DNA of 43,093 bases, taken from IMG/VR virus record IMGVR_UViG_3300020183_000162, positions 1-43,093 of that record, one strand, 5' to 3'. Below the pieces are notes generated by a model. That model searched no databases, was not told where the DNA came from, and saw only the letters and a program-made list of their open reading frames with translations. A program made the position numbers and the translations under genes. Positions 28,566-38,889 of the stretch are shown here, in pieces (position 1 is the first letter of the stretch; each line of letters begins with the position of its first letter). The DNA comes from a virus.

Positions 28566-31491
28566 TAGAATATCCGTACAATACGATGCGAACGTAGATG
28601 ACCTCAAGAGAAAGCTTGATGACCTGATCGCAAAGAACACGCAACTCGCCAACGCAGCCAATACGGCCAACAGGGCGATGGCGGGCCTTAATACAACGGT
28701 TGGGGCAACGAATAACGCGTTCAATCAATCTACGACTGTCGTAAACAACTACAACAACTCTGTTAATACGACCAACAACAGCGTTAATAATTTGAACAAC
28801 TCTCTCAAAAATACGAGAGGACAACTCGGATTGCTTGATGGGTTCCTTCAGAGGATTGCGGCAAGAATGGCCGCTGTCTTTGCGATTGACTCAATCATAA
28901 ACTTTGGTAAAGCCGTTGTTGATGTAACGCGAAAGACTGAACTCCTGCAAAATAGATTGAATTTTGTATTTGAAAATGCTGAAAGTGGCCGTGCTGCATT
29001 TGATAGGCTTTATGAAACAGCGCAAAAACTTGGTATAGGATTTGAAGATCTCTTACAAGGCTTTTCAGGGTTTGGTATTGCCGCAAGGGCAGCGGGATTT
29101 TCTGCAAAAACCACGGAAACTATTTTCGTTAAAGTCGCTACCTCTTTAAGAGCCGCAGGAGCTTCATCCTTGCAGACTCAAAGAGCCTTTTATGCTTTGC
29201 AACAAATGCTCTCCAAGGGCGTGGTCGCTGCCGAGGAATTGAGAAGACAGTTGGGTGAAGCGTTGCCTGGAGCTTCCGATAAAATGACTAAAGCCTACAA
29301 CAGGCTTCATCCCGCGCAAGAACTTACCAATAGACAATTTACAAAGTTGCTTGAAGATGGTAAAATCCTTTCCGCTGAAATACTGCCTGAATTTGCAAAT
29401 GTATTAGAAGAAGACTTTGGCCCTGCACTTGCGGGTAAACAAAACTCTTTGGATGCTACGCTCATAAGGGCCGGTAATGCCTTTGAGAGATTTAAGCTTC
29501 AAATTGGTCAAGCTAATTTTGAACAAATATCGGGTACTTTCAAGTGGCTTGAGGGAAGATTAAGCAACATCAATGTCCTTTTAAAAAATTCACAGGGATT
29601 TTGGGAGTCTTATAGCAATGTTGTTAATGAGTTCTTTTTAGGGGGAAGCAATAATTTTATTGGTAAATGGTGGCAAAAAAGGGTAAATCAGGAAAAAGAA
29701 ATACAAGAGTTGAATGAAAGAGGCTTTGAAAGCAGAGCAATGCAGTTTGCGAAAGGAATTGGCCAACAAAAGGAGTTGGACAAAATGACCAAAGCGGAAC
29801 TTGAAACCAGGCAACAAACATTGCAAACAGAAATAGACTCAAATAAATTAACCTCGGCCTCAAGTGATACCGAAAAAGAAACGCAAAGAGCAAGAATGCG
29901 TGGTCTTGGCCTTATCATGGAACAATTACAGGTTATTCAAGAACAAGAAAACAAAAACCTTCAAGCAGCTAATGAGGCAGACGAGGCGAATAAAGAGGCA
30001 ATTAAAAATGCCAAAGAACTTCTTGCCTTGGAGCAAACCAAATTGCTAAAGATAAAAGAGAATACCGTTGCCTATGTTGAACAATCAAAGAGGGTTATTG
30101 AAGCCGAGAATGCGGTGCTAAGGCTTGAAAAGAAAGACAGTCCGTTTGATTTGGGTTTAAGTCTTGAAAAAAACAAAAAGAAGTTGGAAGAACTTGACAG
30201 GCTTATTTCTTCCTATGACCCAAATATCCCTGAAATTATTATAGAGCCAGAGGTAAGCCTTGAGCCGATGAAGAAGCTTGACAGGGAGCTTCAAAAGATT
30301 AGGCAAGACGAGCTTGAGCTTGCCGTTGTAACTGCTCAAAAGATAGTTGAGGCCACAAAGAAAGGCACACAAGAAAGGCTTAATGCCGAACAGATATTGG
30401 CAACTGAGGTTGCGGCTCTTGAGGTATTTAAGATAAGGATTTCTAAAGACTCCGAAGCATTAAAGGCTGAGAAGATAAAACTGATTAATGAAAAGCTCAA
30501 GAACGAGATTTCCGACTTAAATACAAAGGAAGAAAAAGACACTCAAAAAACGCAAGACAAAATCGTTGATATTCTCCAAAGAGCCAACGACCTGATTGAA
30601 AGAAACGAGGGCGATACATTCAGTAGGAGAATCGCAAGGACAAAGCAGATGTTTGAGAAGATGGCGAGGGATATTAAGGAGGCGATGTCTAAGACGCAAG
30701 ACCCTGCGCTTCTTAAAGAACTCACCGAAAAACTTAAAGAGGTTGAGGATGCGGGTAAAAAGGCTGTTGCCTCAATTTCTTTTGATCAAGCGTCAGAGAT
30801 TATCTCTGGAGTTGGGGGGTTATACGGAAATCTTGCTAAGATTCAAACAACGGCCTACGAGAACGATGCAATTTCGCTTAAAAAGCAACTTGACCAAAAG
30901 CTAATAACCGAGCAGGAGTATGAAAGAAAGTCCGCTGAACTTGCGAGGAAACGCTTTGAACACGAGAAACAGGTTGCCACGGTAACTGCATTGATTGATG
31001 GAGCATCGGGGATAATGAAGGCAATAGGAAAAAGCGAATGGTGGCAGATTGGCCTTATTGCCGCAACGACTGCCGCTCAAGTAGCCACCATTCAATCCCA
31101 ACAATTCCCCGGATTCAAAGAAGGGGTCATTGACCTTCAAGGGCCAGGCACGGCAACCTCCGATAGCATTCCTGCGAGGCTATCGCGAGGCGAATCGGTG
31201 ATGACCGCAGAAGAAACAAAGCGATACAAACCCGTTCTTCAGGCCATACGAGACAACGAGTTTGAGGCATTTGTGGCGAAGCGATATACTGACGCAATGC
31301 GTAAGCAAGATGGAGGCTCAAGTTCTTTTGCGGAAAATGTATCCAATTCCTTTGATATGCAAACGGCAGAGCTTGCGACTTTGCTCAAGCAGAACAGAAA
31401 GGTTGCCATTAAGAACGTGGATGAGTTTGCGAGGGCTATATCTCGCAGAAGCACGACCGAGAAGGTCATAAACAGAAGGAGATTCAAATGA
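28558..31491 (+). CDS. Tape measure protein
   Basis: At 977 residues this is the longest protein in the window. It has an N-terminal Asn/Thr-rich coiled-coil, a conserved tape-measure domain (about residues 130-250, with L-R-A-A-G-A-S-S-L-Q-T-Q-R-A-F, then GEALPGASDKM), long Lys/Glu coiled coils (about 380-800), and a short hydrophobic C-terminal part (about 815-850). It fixes tail length and helps DNA entry. At about 1.5 Angstrom per residue, a tail near 145 nm would result; this estimate is inference. It overlaps both neighbours. Confidence 0.93.
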   Translation: MANRISVQYDANVDDLKRKLDDLIAKNTQLANAANTANRAMAGLNTTVGATNNAFNQSTTVVNNYNNSVNTTNNSVNNLNNSLKNTRGQLGLLDGFLQRIAARMAAVFAIDSIINFGKAVVDVTRKTELLQNRLNFVFENAESGRAAFDRLYETAQKLGIGFEDLLQGFSGFGIAARAAGFSAKTTETIFVKVATSLRAAGASSLQTQRAFYALQQMLSKGVVAAEELRRQLGEALPGASDKMTKAYNRLHPAQELTNRQFTKLLEDGKILSAEILPEFANVLEEDFGPALAGKQNSLDATLIRAGNAFERFKLQIGQANFEQISGTFKWLEGRLSNINVLLKNSQGFWESYSNVVNEFFLGGSNNFIGKWWQKRVNQEKEIQELNERGFESRAMQFAKGIGQQKELDKMTKAELETRQQTLQTEIDSNKLTSASSDTEKETQRARMRGLGLIMEQLQVIQEQENKNLQAANEADEANKEAIKNAKELLALEQTKLLKIKENTVAYVEQSKRVIEAENAVLRLEKKDSPFDLGLSLEKNKKKLEELDRLISSYDPNIPEIIIEPEVSLEPMKKLDRELQKIRQDELELAVVTAQKIVEATKKGTQERLNAEQILATEVAALEVFKIRISKDSEALKAEKIKLINEKLKNEISDLNTKEEKDTQKTQDKIVDILQRANDLIERNEGDTFSRRIARTKQMFEKMARDIKEAMSKTQDPALLKELTEKLKEVEDAGKKAVASISFDQASEIISGVGGLYGNLAKIQTTAYENDAISLKKQLDQKLITEQEYERKSAELARKRFEHEKQVATVTALIDGASGIMKAIGKSEWWQIGLIAATTAAQVATIQSQQFPGFKEGVIDLQGPGTATSDSIPARLSRGESVMTAEETKRYKPVLQAIRDNEFEAFVAKRYTDAMRKQDGGSSSFAENVSNSFDMQTAELATLLKQNRKVAIKNVDEFARAISRRSTTEKVINRRRFK

Positions 31492-33527
31492 GCTATGTCG
31501 TAACGCTTGATGGCGTTGTTTTGCAAAACGAGCCTATGGGCTTGTTGGATGCTACGGTTGATATTTACAGGGATAGCCAAAACCCAGGCATATTCAACAC
31601 CTTCATTTCGGAGGTTACGTTTTGGGGTGATGGCTATGATATTCTTTATTCCTATTTTGATTCAAACGTGGTATGCAAGACTGTGCCTATTACGATAGTT
31701 CAGCAATGCGATGATGGCTTGAATTTCAACGGAATTATTTACGTTGAGGACTTGGAAGTTAATCTTGAAAAATGTACGGTTTCCTGCTCCATTGAGGATG
31801 ATTCAATTATTAGCAGGATTACGAGGTTCAGCGAAACCAAAGTGCCGGTTAATGGAGGAAAGAGTATGTCTCCTGCGTCCGATGGTGGTATTGACCTGTC
31901 AAACATTGGTGCGCCATACCTAACTCCGTACTTTGACCCTGTACTGAATATACCCAGCATCATAAGTAAGCGTTGGTTCAAGATACTTGAAACGACCGAT
32001 TACGTTCTCAAGTACATTACGGATGGCAAGTGCAATGCGACAAGTTTATATCTTGGAAGCTCCGCATATATTTACACTCCTGACACTTGGATGGTCAACA
32101 TTAGCATCGTAAGCCCAATTCCTGTTTTCAATGCAGGTTTCCAAGAATATGTTATTAAGTTAAAAATATCGGGAGATGTTTTTGGCGATGACGTGATTGT
32201 GGAAGAAACAATTAATCTTCCAGGAATAGACGCAGGTAGCAATATGAGCAACAGAGATATTGGCAGAAACCTTGCAATAGCGTTAAATTCTTCAAGGACG
32301 TTTAGCATAGATGCTCTTGCGTGGCCCGATGTCTATGTGTTTAACCGAAATGCGATTAACCGTGGCGATTTGCCCATTGGAGTTGTTGTTCCTGACGATA
32401 TAAACTCCTTGAGTCGGGCTCCATCTAGTGTTGTGCCGATTGTCCTTATTTTTCCTTGGAACGTGAACTCCATAACCTGCTTGAATTTTTACAACAAGAA
32501 CACAGGGGTAACTGCGATGAGCAGTATAAACTTCACCGCAGTCAGCCCTTCGCCTTCAAGCCTAACGATTCAAACGACATTCAATTACGGAGCAACTAAT
32601 TTCGCATTTACTTCGGGTAATATATTAAAGTCAGGGCCGAGAAACACGAGTGCAAATCCAAGTGGCGGAAGCGTTCCGTTTTCAGGCAGGGAGGAGATTA
32701 TGAATGTTTCCTTTGACGATTTAAGTACAGGAGTCTTTTCGCTTTTCAATCTTTGCATTATCCCAAAGAAGAATACCGATGGCACATATACGATACAGAT
32801 AGAGCCTGAGCCTGACACCTTCAATATATCAACGCAGATATTTGCGGTGGAGGATATTAAAGACTTGATGTTCAAGAGGGGCGATACGTTTGTTTTCTCG
32901 GCTTTGCAGACAGGGCTTACAGGCTCAAGGACAAACTTCTATTTACATCAGAGCATAGGGTTTACGACCGATTCTTGCTCGGACAGTTCGCTGAATGCAA
33001 CCTCTGTATTCTATCCCGCGAATTGGGGGGATACCTCCTATTTGTCGGACAACATCTCTGACGAGAACATTTATATGGCGGAGATTTTGCCTACAAGCAC
33101 GGCTTTTCCGAACAACACGGCATTCTACCCGATAAAAAGGCTTGGCATTACGGCAACGTATAATATGGTAGGGCAACAAGTTCCGCCTGCTACGATTACA
33201 TTCAATAATGATGCAGAGACTTGTTTTTCGGTTATTAACCACTTCGTTGCAAGGAATCACGTTAATAAGACGAGGAATGGTTATTTCTTGTCTGGCAGAA
33301 AAATACCCAAAAGCAACAACACCTTTCCTTGGTGGAATATAAGCGGCATTGACACGGACTTGAAGAACGAGTTGTCTTTTGAATACCCGATTACGACCTC
33401 CCAACTCAACGATATTATAGCAAACCCATTTGGCTATATTCTTTGCGATGGGCGCAGGGCGTGGATTAAGAAGATTTCTTTCTCCATTAAAACAGGAATG
33501 ACTACCTTTGAACTTCTAACAGAATGA
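31488..33527 (+). CDS. Distal tail / baseplate protein (putative)
   Basis: The 679-residue protein follows the tape measure by an ATGA overlap, where distal tail proteins lie. It opens with a strand-rich MSYVVTLDGVVLQ and has many short beta segments with Asn/Thr/Ser turns, and cysteines near 67-103. Its opening resembles baseplate proteins in Bacteroidota phages and prophages. No enzyme motif is visible. The ATGA coupling to the next gene suggests the two form one tip complex. Confidence 0.6.
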   Translation: MSYVVTLDGVVLQNEPMGLLDATVDIYRDSQNPGIFNTFISEVTFWGDGYDILYSYFDSNVVCKTVPITIVQQCDDGLNFNGIIYVEDLEVNLEKCTVSCSIEDDSIISRITRFSETKVPVNGGKSMSPASDGGIDLSNIGAPYLTPYFDPVLNIPSIISKRWFKILETTDYVLKYITDGKCNATSLYLGSSAYIYTPDTWMVNISIVSPIPVFNAGFQEYVIKLKISGDVFGDDVIVEETINLPGIDAGSNMSNRDIGRNLAIALNSSRTFSIDALAWPDVYVFNRNAINRGDLPIGVVVPDDINSLSRAPSSVVPIVLIFPWNVNSITCLNFYNKNTGVTAMSSINFTAVSPSPSSLTIQTTFNYGATNFAFTSGNILKSGPRNTSANPSGGSVPFSGREEIMNVSFDDLSTGVFSLFNLCIIPKKNTDGTYTIQIEPEPDTFNISTQIFAVEDIKDLMFKRGDTFVFSALQTGLTGSRTNFYLHQSIGFTTDSCSDSSLNATSVFYPANWGDTSYLSDNISDENIYMAEILPTSTAFPNNTAFYPIKRLGITATYNMVGQQVPPATITFNNDAETCFSVINHFVARNHVNKTRNGYFLSGRKIPKSNNTFPWWNISGIDTDLKNELSFEYPITTSQLNDIIANPFGYILCDGRRAWIKKISFSIKTGMTTFELLTE

Positions 33528-35695
33528 TTAATCCAAATCAGCCTTTCGGGCAAACGCCTCACGTTTTAGGCCAATCCATAACTCCTGTGGATTGGGCAAC
33601 CAATCAGGCGTTGCCCGCAGATATTGGCGGAGGGTATTATATAAACAATCAAACCAACAATTCTTGGCTTGTTGGGACGGGAGAATTGAATTTTAACGGA
33701 TCGACTTACTTTTCCTTTTTTACGGCTCCAGAAAACGGAGTAAAAATTTATGTGAGCTACAATTTTACACCTCCATTAAATTGCAACTACGCATTAATGA
33801 GGTTTTATGTTGATGAGTTTGGATATAATGCAGGGTATCCGGAGTCTTACGACTACTCTTCTGTAATTGTAAAATCTATCAATGAGGTTCGTATTGTGGG
33901 AAACGGATGGTATTCCATTCCGATTGTCGTGAATCCCCTTCCAGCCTCAAACGATCCCATAAACCTTACCACGAGAGGAACTAATTTTTGGATTGACATA
34001 TATGCGGATGCTCCTGGAAATGCCCCTGTATTTAAGATAACCAACCTTACAATACAATGCGTTTCCGATGACGATTCGGCTTGTCTAAATTGCAAGACAG
34101 GGGAATATGCGATGCCCATTACCTACGAGGACGATGGGGAGGGCGGTCAGCAAACCGAACAAATAAGTATGCAGTCCACCGAACCCTACTGCGGTGAGGC
34201 ATTATCCAACAACGACTTTGGCCTTAAAACAAACGGCATTAAATATCAAATGCGTGAAAATAATGGCGCATTAACGACAAGGAGATACGCTAATGGGTTT
34301 ATAGCCGCAACCGAAAACTTTCCAACTTTTGCGTCCTTTGGCTCAAATGGCGATGTATATTTTAGTGCTAGTACGGCATTAATATCGCTTATAACCATTA
34401 ACGGAGGACCGTTTTCAAATGCCTCTTTGGCCATTAATTACATACTCAATCAAAGCCTTGGTCAAAACAAAAGCCCTGCACTTGTAACTGCAACTACCCC
34501 ATTTGACACTCCACATTCGTATTACAAAGTAAGATTTTACCTTGATGGCGTTACGCCAGCGGCACAAATGTTTTTCAAGGACAAAATCGTGGTAAGCGTC
34601 CTTCAGTCAGGCGGCAATGAGTATTTAATCGGTGAAATACCCTATGCAGGAGCATCTACTCGCAAGGGTTATTATGAGTTTTATTACTATACATTAGGGC
34701 CAACGACTAACGCAAATTTGTCTATTACCTCAGGTAGGATGAGCGTTCTGAGCGACACCTTTTTTTACAGAATATCCGATTTAACCGTTCAGAAAATATC
34801 CACTTACGATGCCACGTTGATACCGAATTTTAGGGTAAACCTATTCAAGCAGTTAATTCAGACTTCAACGCAGGCAAGGTTGTTTTCTTCGGATTATACT
34901 GCGCAAGGCCCAAACTATCCAATGGTGGCTCAAAACAGTTATTACTATTACCTTTTTAGCATTACAGATGCTTTTTCGCTTTTGGAAGAAGAGCCTTGCT
35001 TTAGGGTTTGGTTTACTAAAGAGTATTGCAACGACAAAAACAAAACGGCTCAGGAGTATGTCGATGACTTGGATGTGTTTGTTTCGGCAGATTACAAGTT
35101 GATTTCCAACGACTGCGGCACTTTAAGGATAAAGGCAGGACAGGACGCATTGACGGACAGAGAGGTTTGTGCTTTTGGATTTACCTACCCGACCTTTTCC
35201 ACCGAACTTGAAATCCAACGATGGTATCACCTGACAAGGGTTTACGGAGAACTTCGCAATCCGCAATACGATGGAGAAATGATAAGCTATCAGGATAGCC
35301 GAGGCAAGAAAAACATTGTGTATGCGGAGAGCAGGGAGTTTTTGGAGATGGTGGTGAATCTATCGCCTAAGCACGTTCACAATTTTCTGCGGTTGGCGTG
35401 TCGGCACGACAGGTTTTCGGTTGATGATGGCAATGACGTTTACTTCTATTTCACAAGAACGGAAACCTATTCCCCTTCTTGGATTCGCACAAGGCTTGTT
35501 GCTCCTGCGTTTTTAGAGATTGAGGTAAGGGAGCAGGATTTGAAGAAAGAGCTTTGCTGTGCAGGAATCCTTGGCGAGTACGAAGAAACGCCCGATGACC
35601 AAAGGGTAGGTCCGTACATTTATTCGGGCGTTGAACCTACCCCTGATCCAAACGACACCATCTTTGACTTGACTTTTAACTTAACCTTTGAATAG
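33524..35695 (+). CDS. Tail tip / tail-associated protein (putative)
   Basis: The 723-residue protein overlaps the gene before by ATGA and ends in a gap with a promoter. It has a low-charge, Asn/Tyr-rich N-terminal two thirds (YYINNQTNNSWLVGTGELNFNG) like carbohydrate-binding beta sandwiches, a cysteine pair (CLNC near 188-191) and a more polar C-terminal part. It probably sits at the tail tip and may contact the host. I do not recognise a named family. Confidence 0.55.
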   Translation: MINPNQPFGQTPHVLGQSITPVDWATNQALPADIGGGYYINNQTNNSWLVGTGELNFNGSTYFSFFTAPENGVKIYVSYNFTPPLNCNYALMRFYVDEFGYNAGYPESYDYSSVIVKSINEVRIVGNGWYSIPIVVNPLPASNDPINLTTRGTNFWIDIYADAPGNAPVFKITNLTIQCVSDDDSACLNCKTGEYAMPITYEDDGEGGQQTEQISMQSTEPYCGEALSNNDFGLKTNGIKYQMRENNGALTTRRYANGFIAATENFPTFASFGSNGDVYFSASTALISLITINGGPFSNASLAINYILNQSLGQNKSPALVTATTPFDTPHSYYKVRFYLDGVTPAAQMFFKDKIVVSVLQSGGNEYLIGEIPYAGASTRKGYYEFYYYTLGPTTNANLSITSGRMSVLSDTFFYRISDLTVQKISTYDATLIPNFRVNLFKQLIQTSTQARLFSSDYTAQGPNYPMVAQNSYYYYLFSITDAFSLLEEEPCFRVWFTKEYCNDKNKTAQEYVDDLDVFVSADYKLISNDCGTLRIKAGQDALTDREVCAFGFTYPTFSTELEIQRWYHLTRVYGELRNPQYDGEMISYQDSRGKKNIVYAESREFLEMVVNLSPKHVHNFLRLACRHDRFSVDDGNDVYFYFTRTETYSPSWIRTRLVAPAFLEIEVREQDLKKELCCAGILGEYEETPDDQRVGPYIYSGVEPTPDPNDTIFDLTFNLTFE

Positions 35696-35697
35696 CG

Positions 35698-35705
35698 TAT
35701 CTTTG
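35698..35705 (+). promoter_or_regulatory. -7 element (TATCTTTG) before the tail-tube candidate
   Basis: TATCTTTG directly follows the stop codon of the tip gene. The 70-base leader before ATG 35776 is untranslated and may hold stability or translation signals for a highly expressed gene. Confidence 0.5.
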
Positions 35706-35775
35706 TCCTACAATCGTGCGATGTGGCCTGTCTGCCATACAATGACAAACCCTTAATCCTTTCAATTTCAATAAA

Positions 35776-36354
35776 ATGGCTTATTTAGAATATGGCTGTA
35801 CTGTTTTACCAGACCACGAACTCGTACTTTGTGGCTCATACAACAGGGGAGGCATTTCTGCGATAGGTATTCTTGAAGAGGACGCTTTCGGTACGGGTGC
35901 GACTTTTGCTACTGCTGCCGATTGGAGCAATGGAGCAAAATACCTTGCTGCTATCGGTGCTGGAGACCTCAAGATTATCAAAAATGTTCGTGGAACTGTT
36001 CCTGACGCATCTCCCGTAGATGTGGACAATCCTGTTGGTTGTGGCCCACAAAGCCTCTTGGCCGGGTTTGATTTCACCGCTACTTGGATGGATGCCAACA
36101 CTACTGATGGTGCTATTGACTTCTATAACGCTCTGAACAAGCGCGTAACGGGGTTGGTTCTCTATCTGTGTGGCTCCAACGAAGTTATGGTGATTACCCA
36201 ACCCGTGAACTACGTTTGTTTGCCTGTGAACGTCCCTGCCTCTAACAAGGAGTTGCAGATGTTCAACTGCACGGCTCGTGCTTCGCTTGGTCCAGACCAA
36301 CTGCCTCAGAAGTTCCCTGCGCCTTCCAACGCAGACGCTATCTTCGGAGCGTAA
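35776..36354 (+). CDS. Major tail (tube) protein candidate
   Basis: This 192-residue protein has its own promoter (35698) and its own terminator (36378), the same isolated expression as the capsid gene, which suggests high copy number. Composition is balanced with many beta strands and no long helix, as in tail tube proteins. It lies after the tip genes rather than before the chaperone, which is not the usual lambda order, so decoration or another structural role is possible. Confidence 0.5.
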   Translation: MAYLEYGCTVLPDHELVLCGSYNRGGISAIGILEEDAFGTGATFATAADWSNGAKYLAAIGAGDLKIIKNVRGTVPDASPVDVDNPVGCGPQSLLAGFDFTATWMDANTTDGAIDFYNALNKRVTGLVLYLCGSNEVMVITQPVNYVCLPVNVPASNKELQMFNCTARASLGPDQLPQKFPAPSNADAIFGA

Positions 36355-36377
36355 GTGAACCTTCGGTAAACGAAAGA

Positions 36378-36407
36378 ATCCTCGGCTAATAGTCGGGGAT
36401 TTTTTTT
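36378..36407 (+). terminator. Terminator after the tail-tube candidate
   Basis: ATCCTCGGCT at 36378-36387 pairs with AGTCGGGGAT at 36391-36400 (10 pairs with two wobbles) around a 3-base loop, followed by seven T. Confidence 0.9.
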
Positions 36408-36416
36408 GAAATAACC

Positions 36417-36424
36417 TATATTTG
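36417..36424 (+). promoter_or_regulatory. -7 element (TATATTTG) of the glycan cassette
   Basis: TATATTTG follows the terminator by 9 bases and ends 5 bases before the ATG at 36430. It would drive the four glycan genes. Confidence 0.55.
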
Positions 36425-36429
36425 CACAA

Positions 36430-37380
36430 ATGAGTGAACAAACCACAGGCATAGTGATAATGGCTTTTGGAAAGCCTGCCTATCACGAAATGGCGTACAA
36501 CTTCGCCTTATCGGTCAAGCATTTTGACAACGACATACCGATACAGTTCATTTGCGATAGCAAGAATGTGCTTTTGGGGCATAAGTATTGGGTTTTTAAT
36601 CAGATTGATTTGATTGAGCGAGATGACCTCTATATTGATGGGAGGATATTTAGCCCTGGCAGAGCCAAAACCCGCATTGACAAGTATATGGCCTTTGACA
36701 ACAACCTGTACTTTGACACAGATGGCATTGCTCTCAAGTCCATAAAGCCATTGATTGAGAGGATGTTGGCTTTGCCGAAGGAGGGTTATTTCTTTTCGCA
36801 GACCGCAAGTTGGACGGATCCTGAGGGTAAAACTCCGATGGCGAACCTAAAGGAGAACGGCCCTGATTTTGTGGAAATGCAATGGGCAACCCTTGACACA
36901 ATTTGGGAATATCACGAACTTCCTGACGATGCGAAGGTTACGGCCATAAACAGTTCGTTTATGTTCTTGCGGAAGGGAGAGAAATTGACCGAGTTCTTTG
37001 AGCAGGTGAGGGATAACATTGACAATGGTATTCCTATAAGCAGATTGAAGATGCCTTGGGGAGGCACATATCCCGATGAACTTGCGTTCAATATCGCCTG
37101 CGCCCAATACCGAATTGACCCTTGGTGCGGATTAAACCCCGTTTATTTTCAGTTCAAAAACTCAATGACAGGCAAAATTGTCAAATGGGTTTATGAGAAC
37201 TATTATGTCTTGGGTCTTTACGGAGGTGAAGGATTTACGCATAATTCGGCTTGGGAGATGTCTTGCAATCTTTTAGGTCAATATCACGCTAATATGGGAT
37301 TGACCCACGAATACAAATGGCATAGCCTTGTAAAGCAAAAACACGCAGGAAAGCAAAAGCAACTGATACGATGGAATTAG
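36430..37380 (+). CDS. Glycosyltransferase (GT-A type, GT8-like)
   Basis: The 316-residue protein starts with a Rossmann-like strand (TGIVIMAFG) and has a YFDTDG motif with DTD at 96-98, the metal- and nucleotide-sugar-binding DxD. Next come a K-x-I-K-P helix and a GYFFS strand typical for GT-A enzymes such as GT8. It has no signal or membrane segment, so it acts in the cytosol, on virion protein or on a host glycan precursor. It overlaps the next gene by 10 bases. The exact sugar is unknown. Confidence 0.65.
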   Translation: MSEQTTGIVIMAFGKPAYHEMAYNFALSVKHFDNDIPIQFICDSKNVLLGHKYWVFNQIDLIERDDLYIDGRIFSPGRAKTRIDKYMAFDNNLYFDTDGIALKSIKPLIERMLALPKEGYFFSQTASWTDPEGKTPMANLKENGPDFVEMQWATLDTIWEYHELPDDAKVTAINSSFMFLRKGEKLTEFFEQVRDNIDNGIPISRLKMPWGGTYPDELAFNIACAQYRIDPWCGLNPVYFQFKNSMTGKIVKWVYENYYVLGLYGGEGFTHNSAWEMSCNLLGQYHANMGLTHEYKWHSLVKQKHAGKQKQLIRWN

Positions 37381-38027
37381 AAGGCTTTGTTTCAATCATA
37401 ACGACCTGTAAGGGCAGGATGCACCATTTGGAGGAGGCGTTGCCTACTTGGACAACTCAAGTTGGAGATAATTACGAGATTATTGTGGTGGATTATGGAG
37501 ACCCCGATAAGAGTGGGGATTATGCAGAAGAACTGAATCACCCAAGGGTTCGGGCAGTAAGGCACGATGCCGAAGGCTTTAACTTGAGCCACGCAAGGAA
37601 TCTTGGGGCGTTATCGGCCTCTCCGAAGGCAGACACCTTCTTGTTTATGGATGCAGACGCATTAATGACCAACGATTCTTTTGTGAACTACCACAGGCAG
37701 AAGGTTATGGAGGGGGGCGCGTTTGTAACCGGTTGGGGGTTTGGCGATGGTACGGGATGTTGTATGGTATGGCGAGAACTTTTCAGCCGAGTTCGTGGTT
37801 ACAACGAGGTAGTGGATGGATGGGGATTTGACGACGTGGACTTTTATTGGCGCATTGAGGCTCAAGGCTTTGAGCAAAGGGCATTCCACAATGGCATAAA
37901 GACCATTAAGCACGATGATGAGGATAGGGTTCGCTTTTATCAAAACAAGAACTTACATAAGACCAACAAACGAAATCATAGACTGATTCAAAGAACCTTC
38001 GTGAGTTGCATCCCTGAAAAATTTTGA
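37371..38027 (+). CDS. Glycosyltransferase family 2 (with galactosyltransferase-like C-motif)
   Basis: The 218-residue protein has GT2 marks: VSIITTCKGR at 7-16, IIVVDYGDPD near 37-46, the DxD FMDADA at 92-97, and WGFDDVDF at 151-158, which is the [E/D]DxD-like segment of galactosyl-type C-terminal domains. The enzyme is cytosolic and short, probably adding one sugar. It overlaps the gene before and lies one base before the GT10 gene. Donor and acceptor are unknown. Confidence 0.85.
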   Translation: MELEGFVSIITTCKGRMHHLEEALPTWTTQVGDNYEIIVVDYGDPDKSGDYAEELNHPRVRAVRHDAEGFNLSHARNLGALSASPKADTFLFMDADALMTNDSFVNYHRQKVMEGGAFVTGWGFGDGTGCCMVWRELFSRVRGYNEVVDGWGFDDVDFYWRIEAQGFEQRAFHNGIKTIKHDDEDRVRFYQNKNLHKTNKRNHRLIQRTFVSCIPEKF

Positions 38028-38028
38028 T

Positions 38029-38889
38029 ATGAGCGTTAAGGTCAGGGCGATTTGTAATTGGACCGATTCCACAGGATTGAACCAAAGGATTATGGAGCAG
38101 TCCCTTTGGGGGGAATCCGATGGCATTCAGTTCGTGGATGACGATTCCTACGATTGGCTTGTGGTCTTTAACGACAAGAGAGGCGCAGAGCCAAGAGTGC
38201 CAAAAGAGAGAGTTATCGGCTTTATCCAAGAGCCACCCGACCACGATTTCTTTGACAGGAATATCGGATCGTACTGCTCCACCGTTTACACCTGCGCCCA
38301 TCCATCCACCTACGGCATCCAAGGCAACTTGGTTGGCTTCCCTTGTGGGATGTTCTATCACATGGATGGCCCTTTGAAGGACTATCTCAAGGACTCCATT
38401 GCCGACCGCAAGACAAGGGTATTGAGTATGGTGACGAGCGGTATCTCCCACGGCTTCTACCTAAACCGCGTTAAATTGGCCAGAGAACTCGCACAGACGG
38501 CCTATGCTGATGTTTATGGGCGTGGCCTTGGTCTTGGTAAGGGAGAGCTACAAAACAAGGCTGACGGTCTTATTCCGTACCGCTATTCGGTGTGTATGGA
38601 GAACGGCATTTGGCAGGGTTATATCTCCGACAAGATTATTGACGCGATTCTCTGCCGTGCCATTCCGATTTATGTAGGCGCACCCGATGTGCTTGAGCAT
38701 ATCCCTTTTGCCTTCAACATAAAGCATTACACGAAGTCTGCGTTGGCTAAAGAGGAGATAGGCGGTATTATTGCATCAGCATCGCCTCAACTGATTCTTG
38801 AGCAGATGAATGCGTGGGTTCGCAAGTATGCCGAGGAGAATACAATTTATTCAAAGATAAAAAATCACATTGAGAATGAACGAAACTGA
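38029..38889 (+). CDS. Glycosyltransferase family 10 (fucosyltransferase-like)
   Basis: The 286-residue protein ends in the GT10 signature: Y-R-Y-S-V-C-M-E-N-G at 184-193, then Y-I-S-D-K-I-I-D-A at 198-206 and I-P-I-Y-V-G-A-P at 212-219, which bind GDP-fucose in alpha-1,3-fucosyltransferases. Upstream ADVYGRG at 160-166 also fits. It should add fucose or a similar deoxy sugar to a growing glycan. It is rare in siphophages in my experience. Its end overlaps the methyltransferase gene by 14 bases. Confidence 0.85.
   Translation: MSVKVRAICNWTDSTGLNQRIMEQSLWGESDGIQFVDDDSYDWLVVFNDKRGAEPRVPKERVIGFIQEPPDHDFFDRNIGSYCSTVYTCAHPSTYGIQGNLVGFPCGMFYHMDGPLKDYLKDSIADRKTRVLSMVTSGISHGFYLNRVKLARELAQTAYADVYGRGLGLGKGELQNKADGLIPYRYSVCMENGIWQGYISDKIIDAILCRAIPIYVGAPDVLEHIPFAFNIKHYTKSALAKEEIGGIIASASPQLILEQMNAWVRKYAEENTIYSKIKNHIENERN

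Noticed and set aside
32943-33404. 153-codon minus-strand frame in the distal tail gene
   Set aside because: Rich in Arg and Val as expected from antisense of Asn/Thr codons; no context.
35836-36486. 216-codon minus-strand frame across the tail-tube candidate
   Set aside because: It runs through a strong plus terminator and promoter and looks like antisense of a structural gene.
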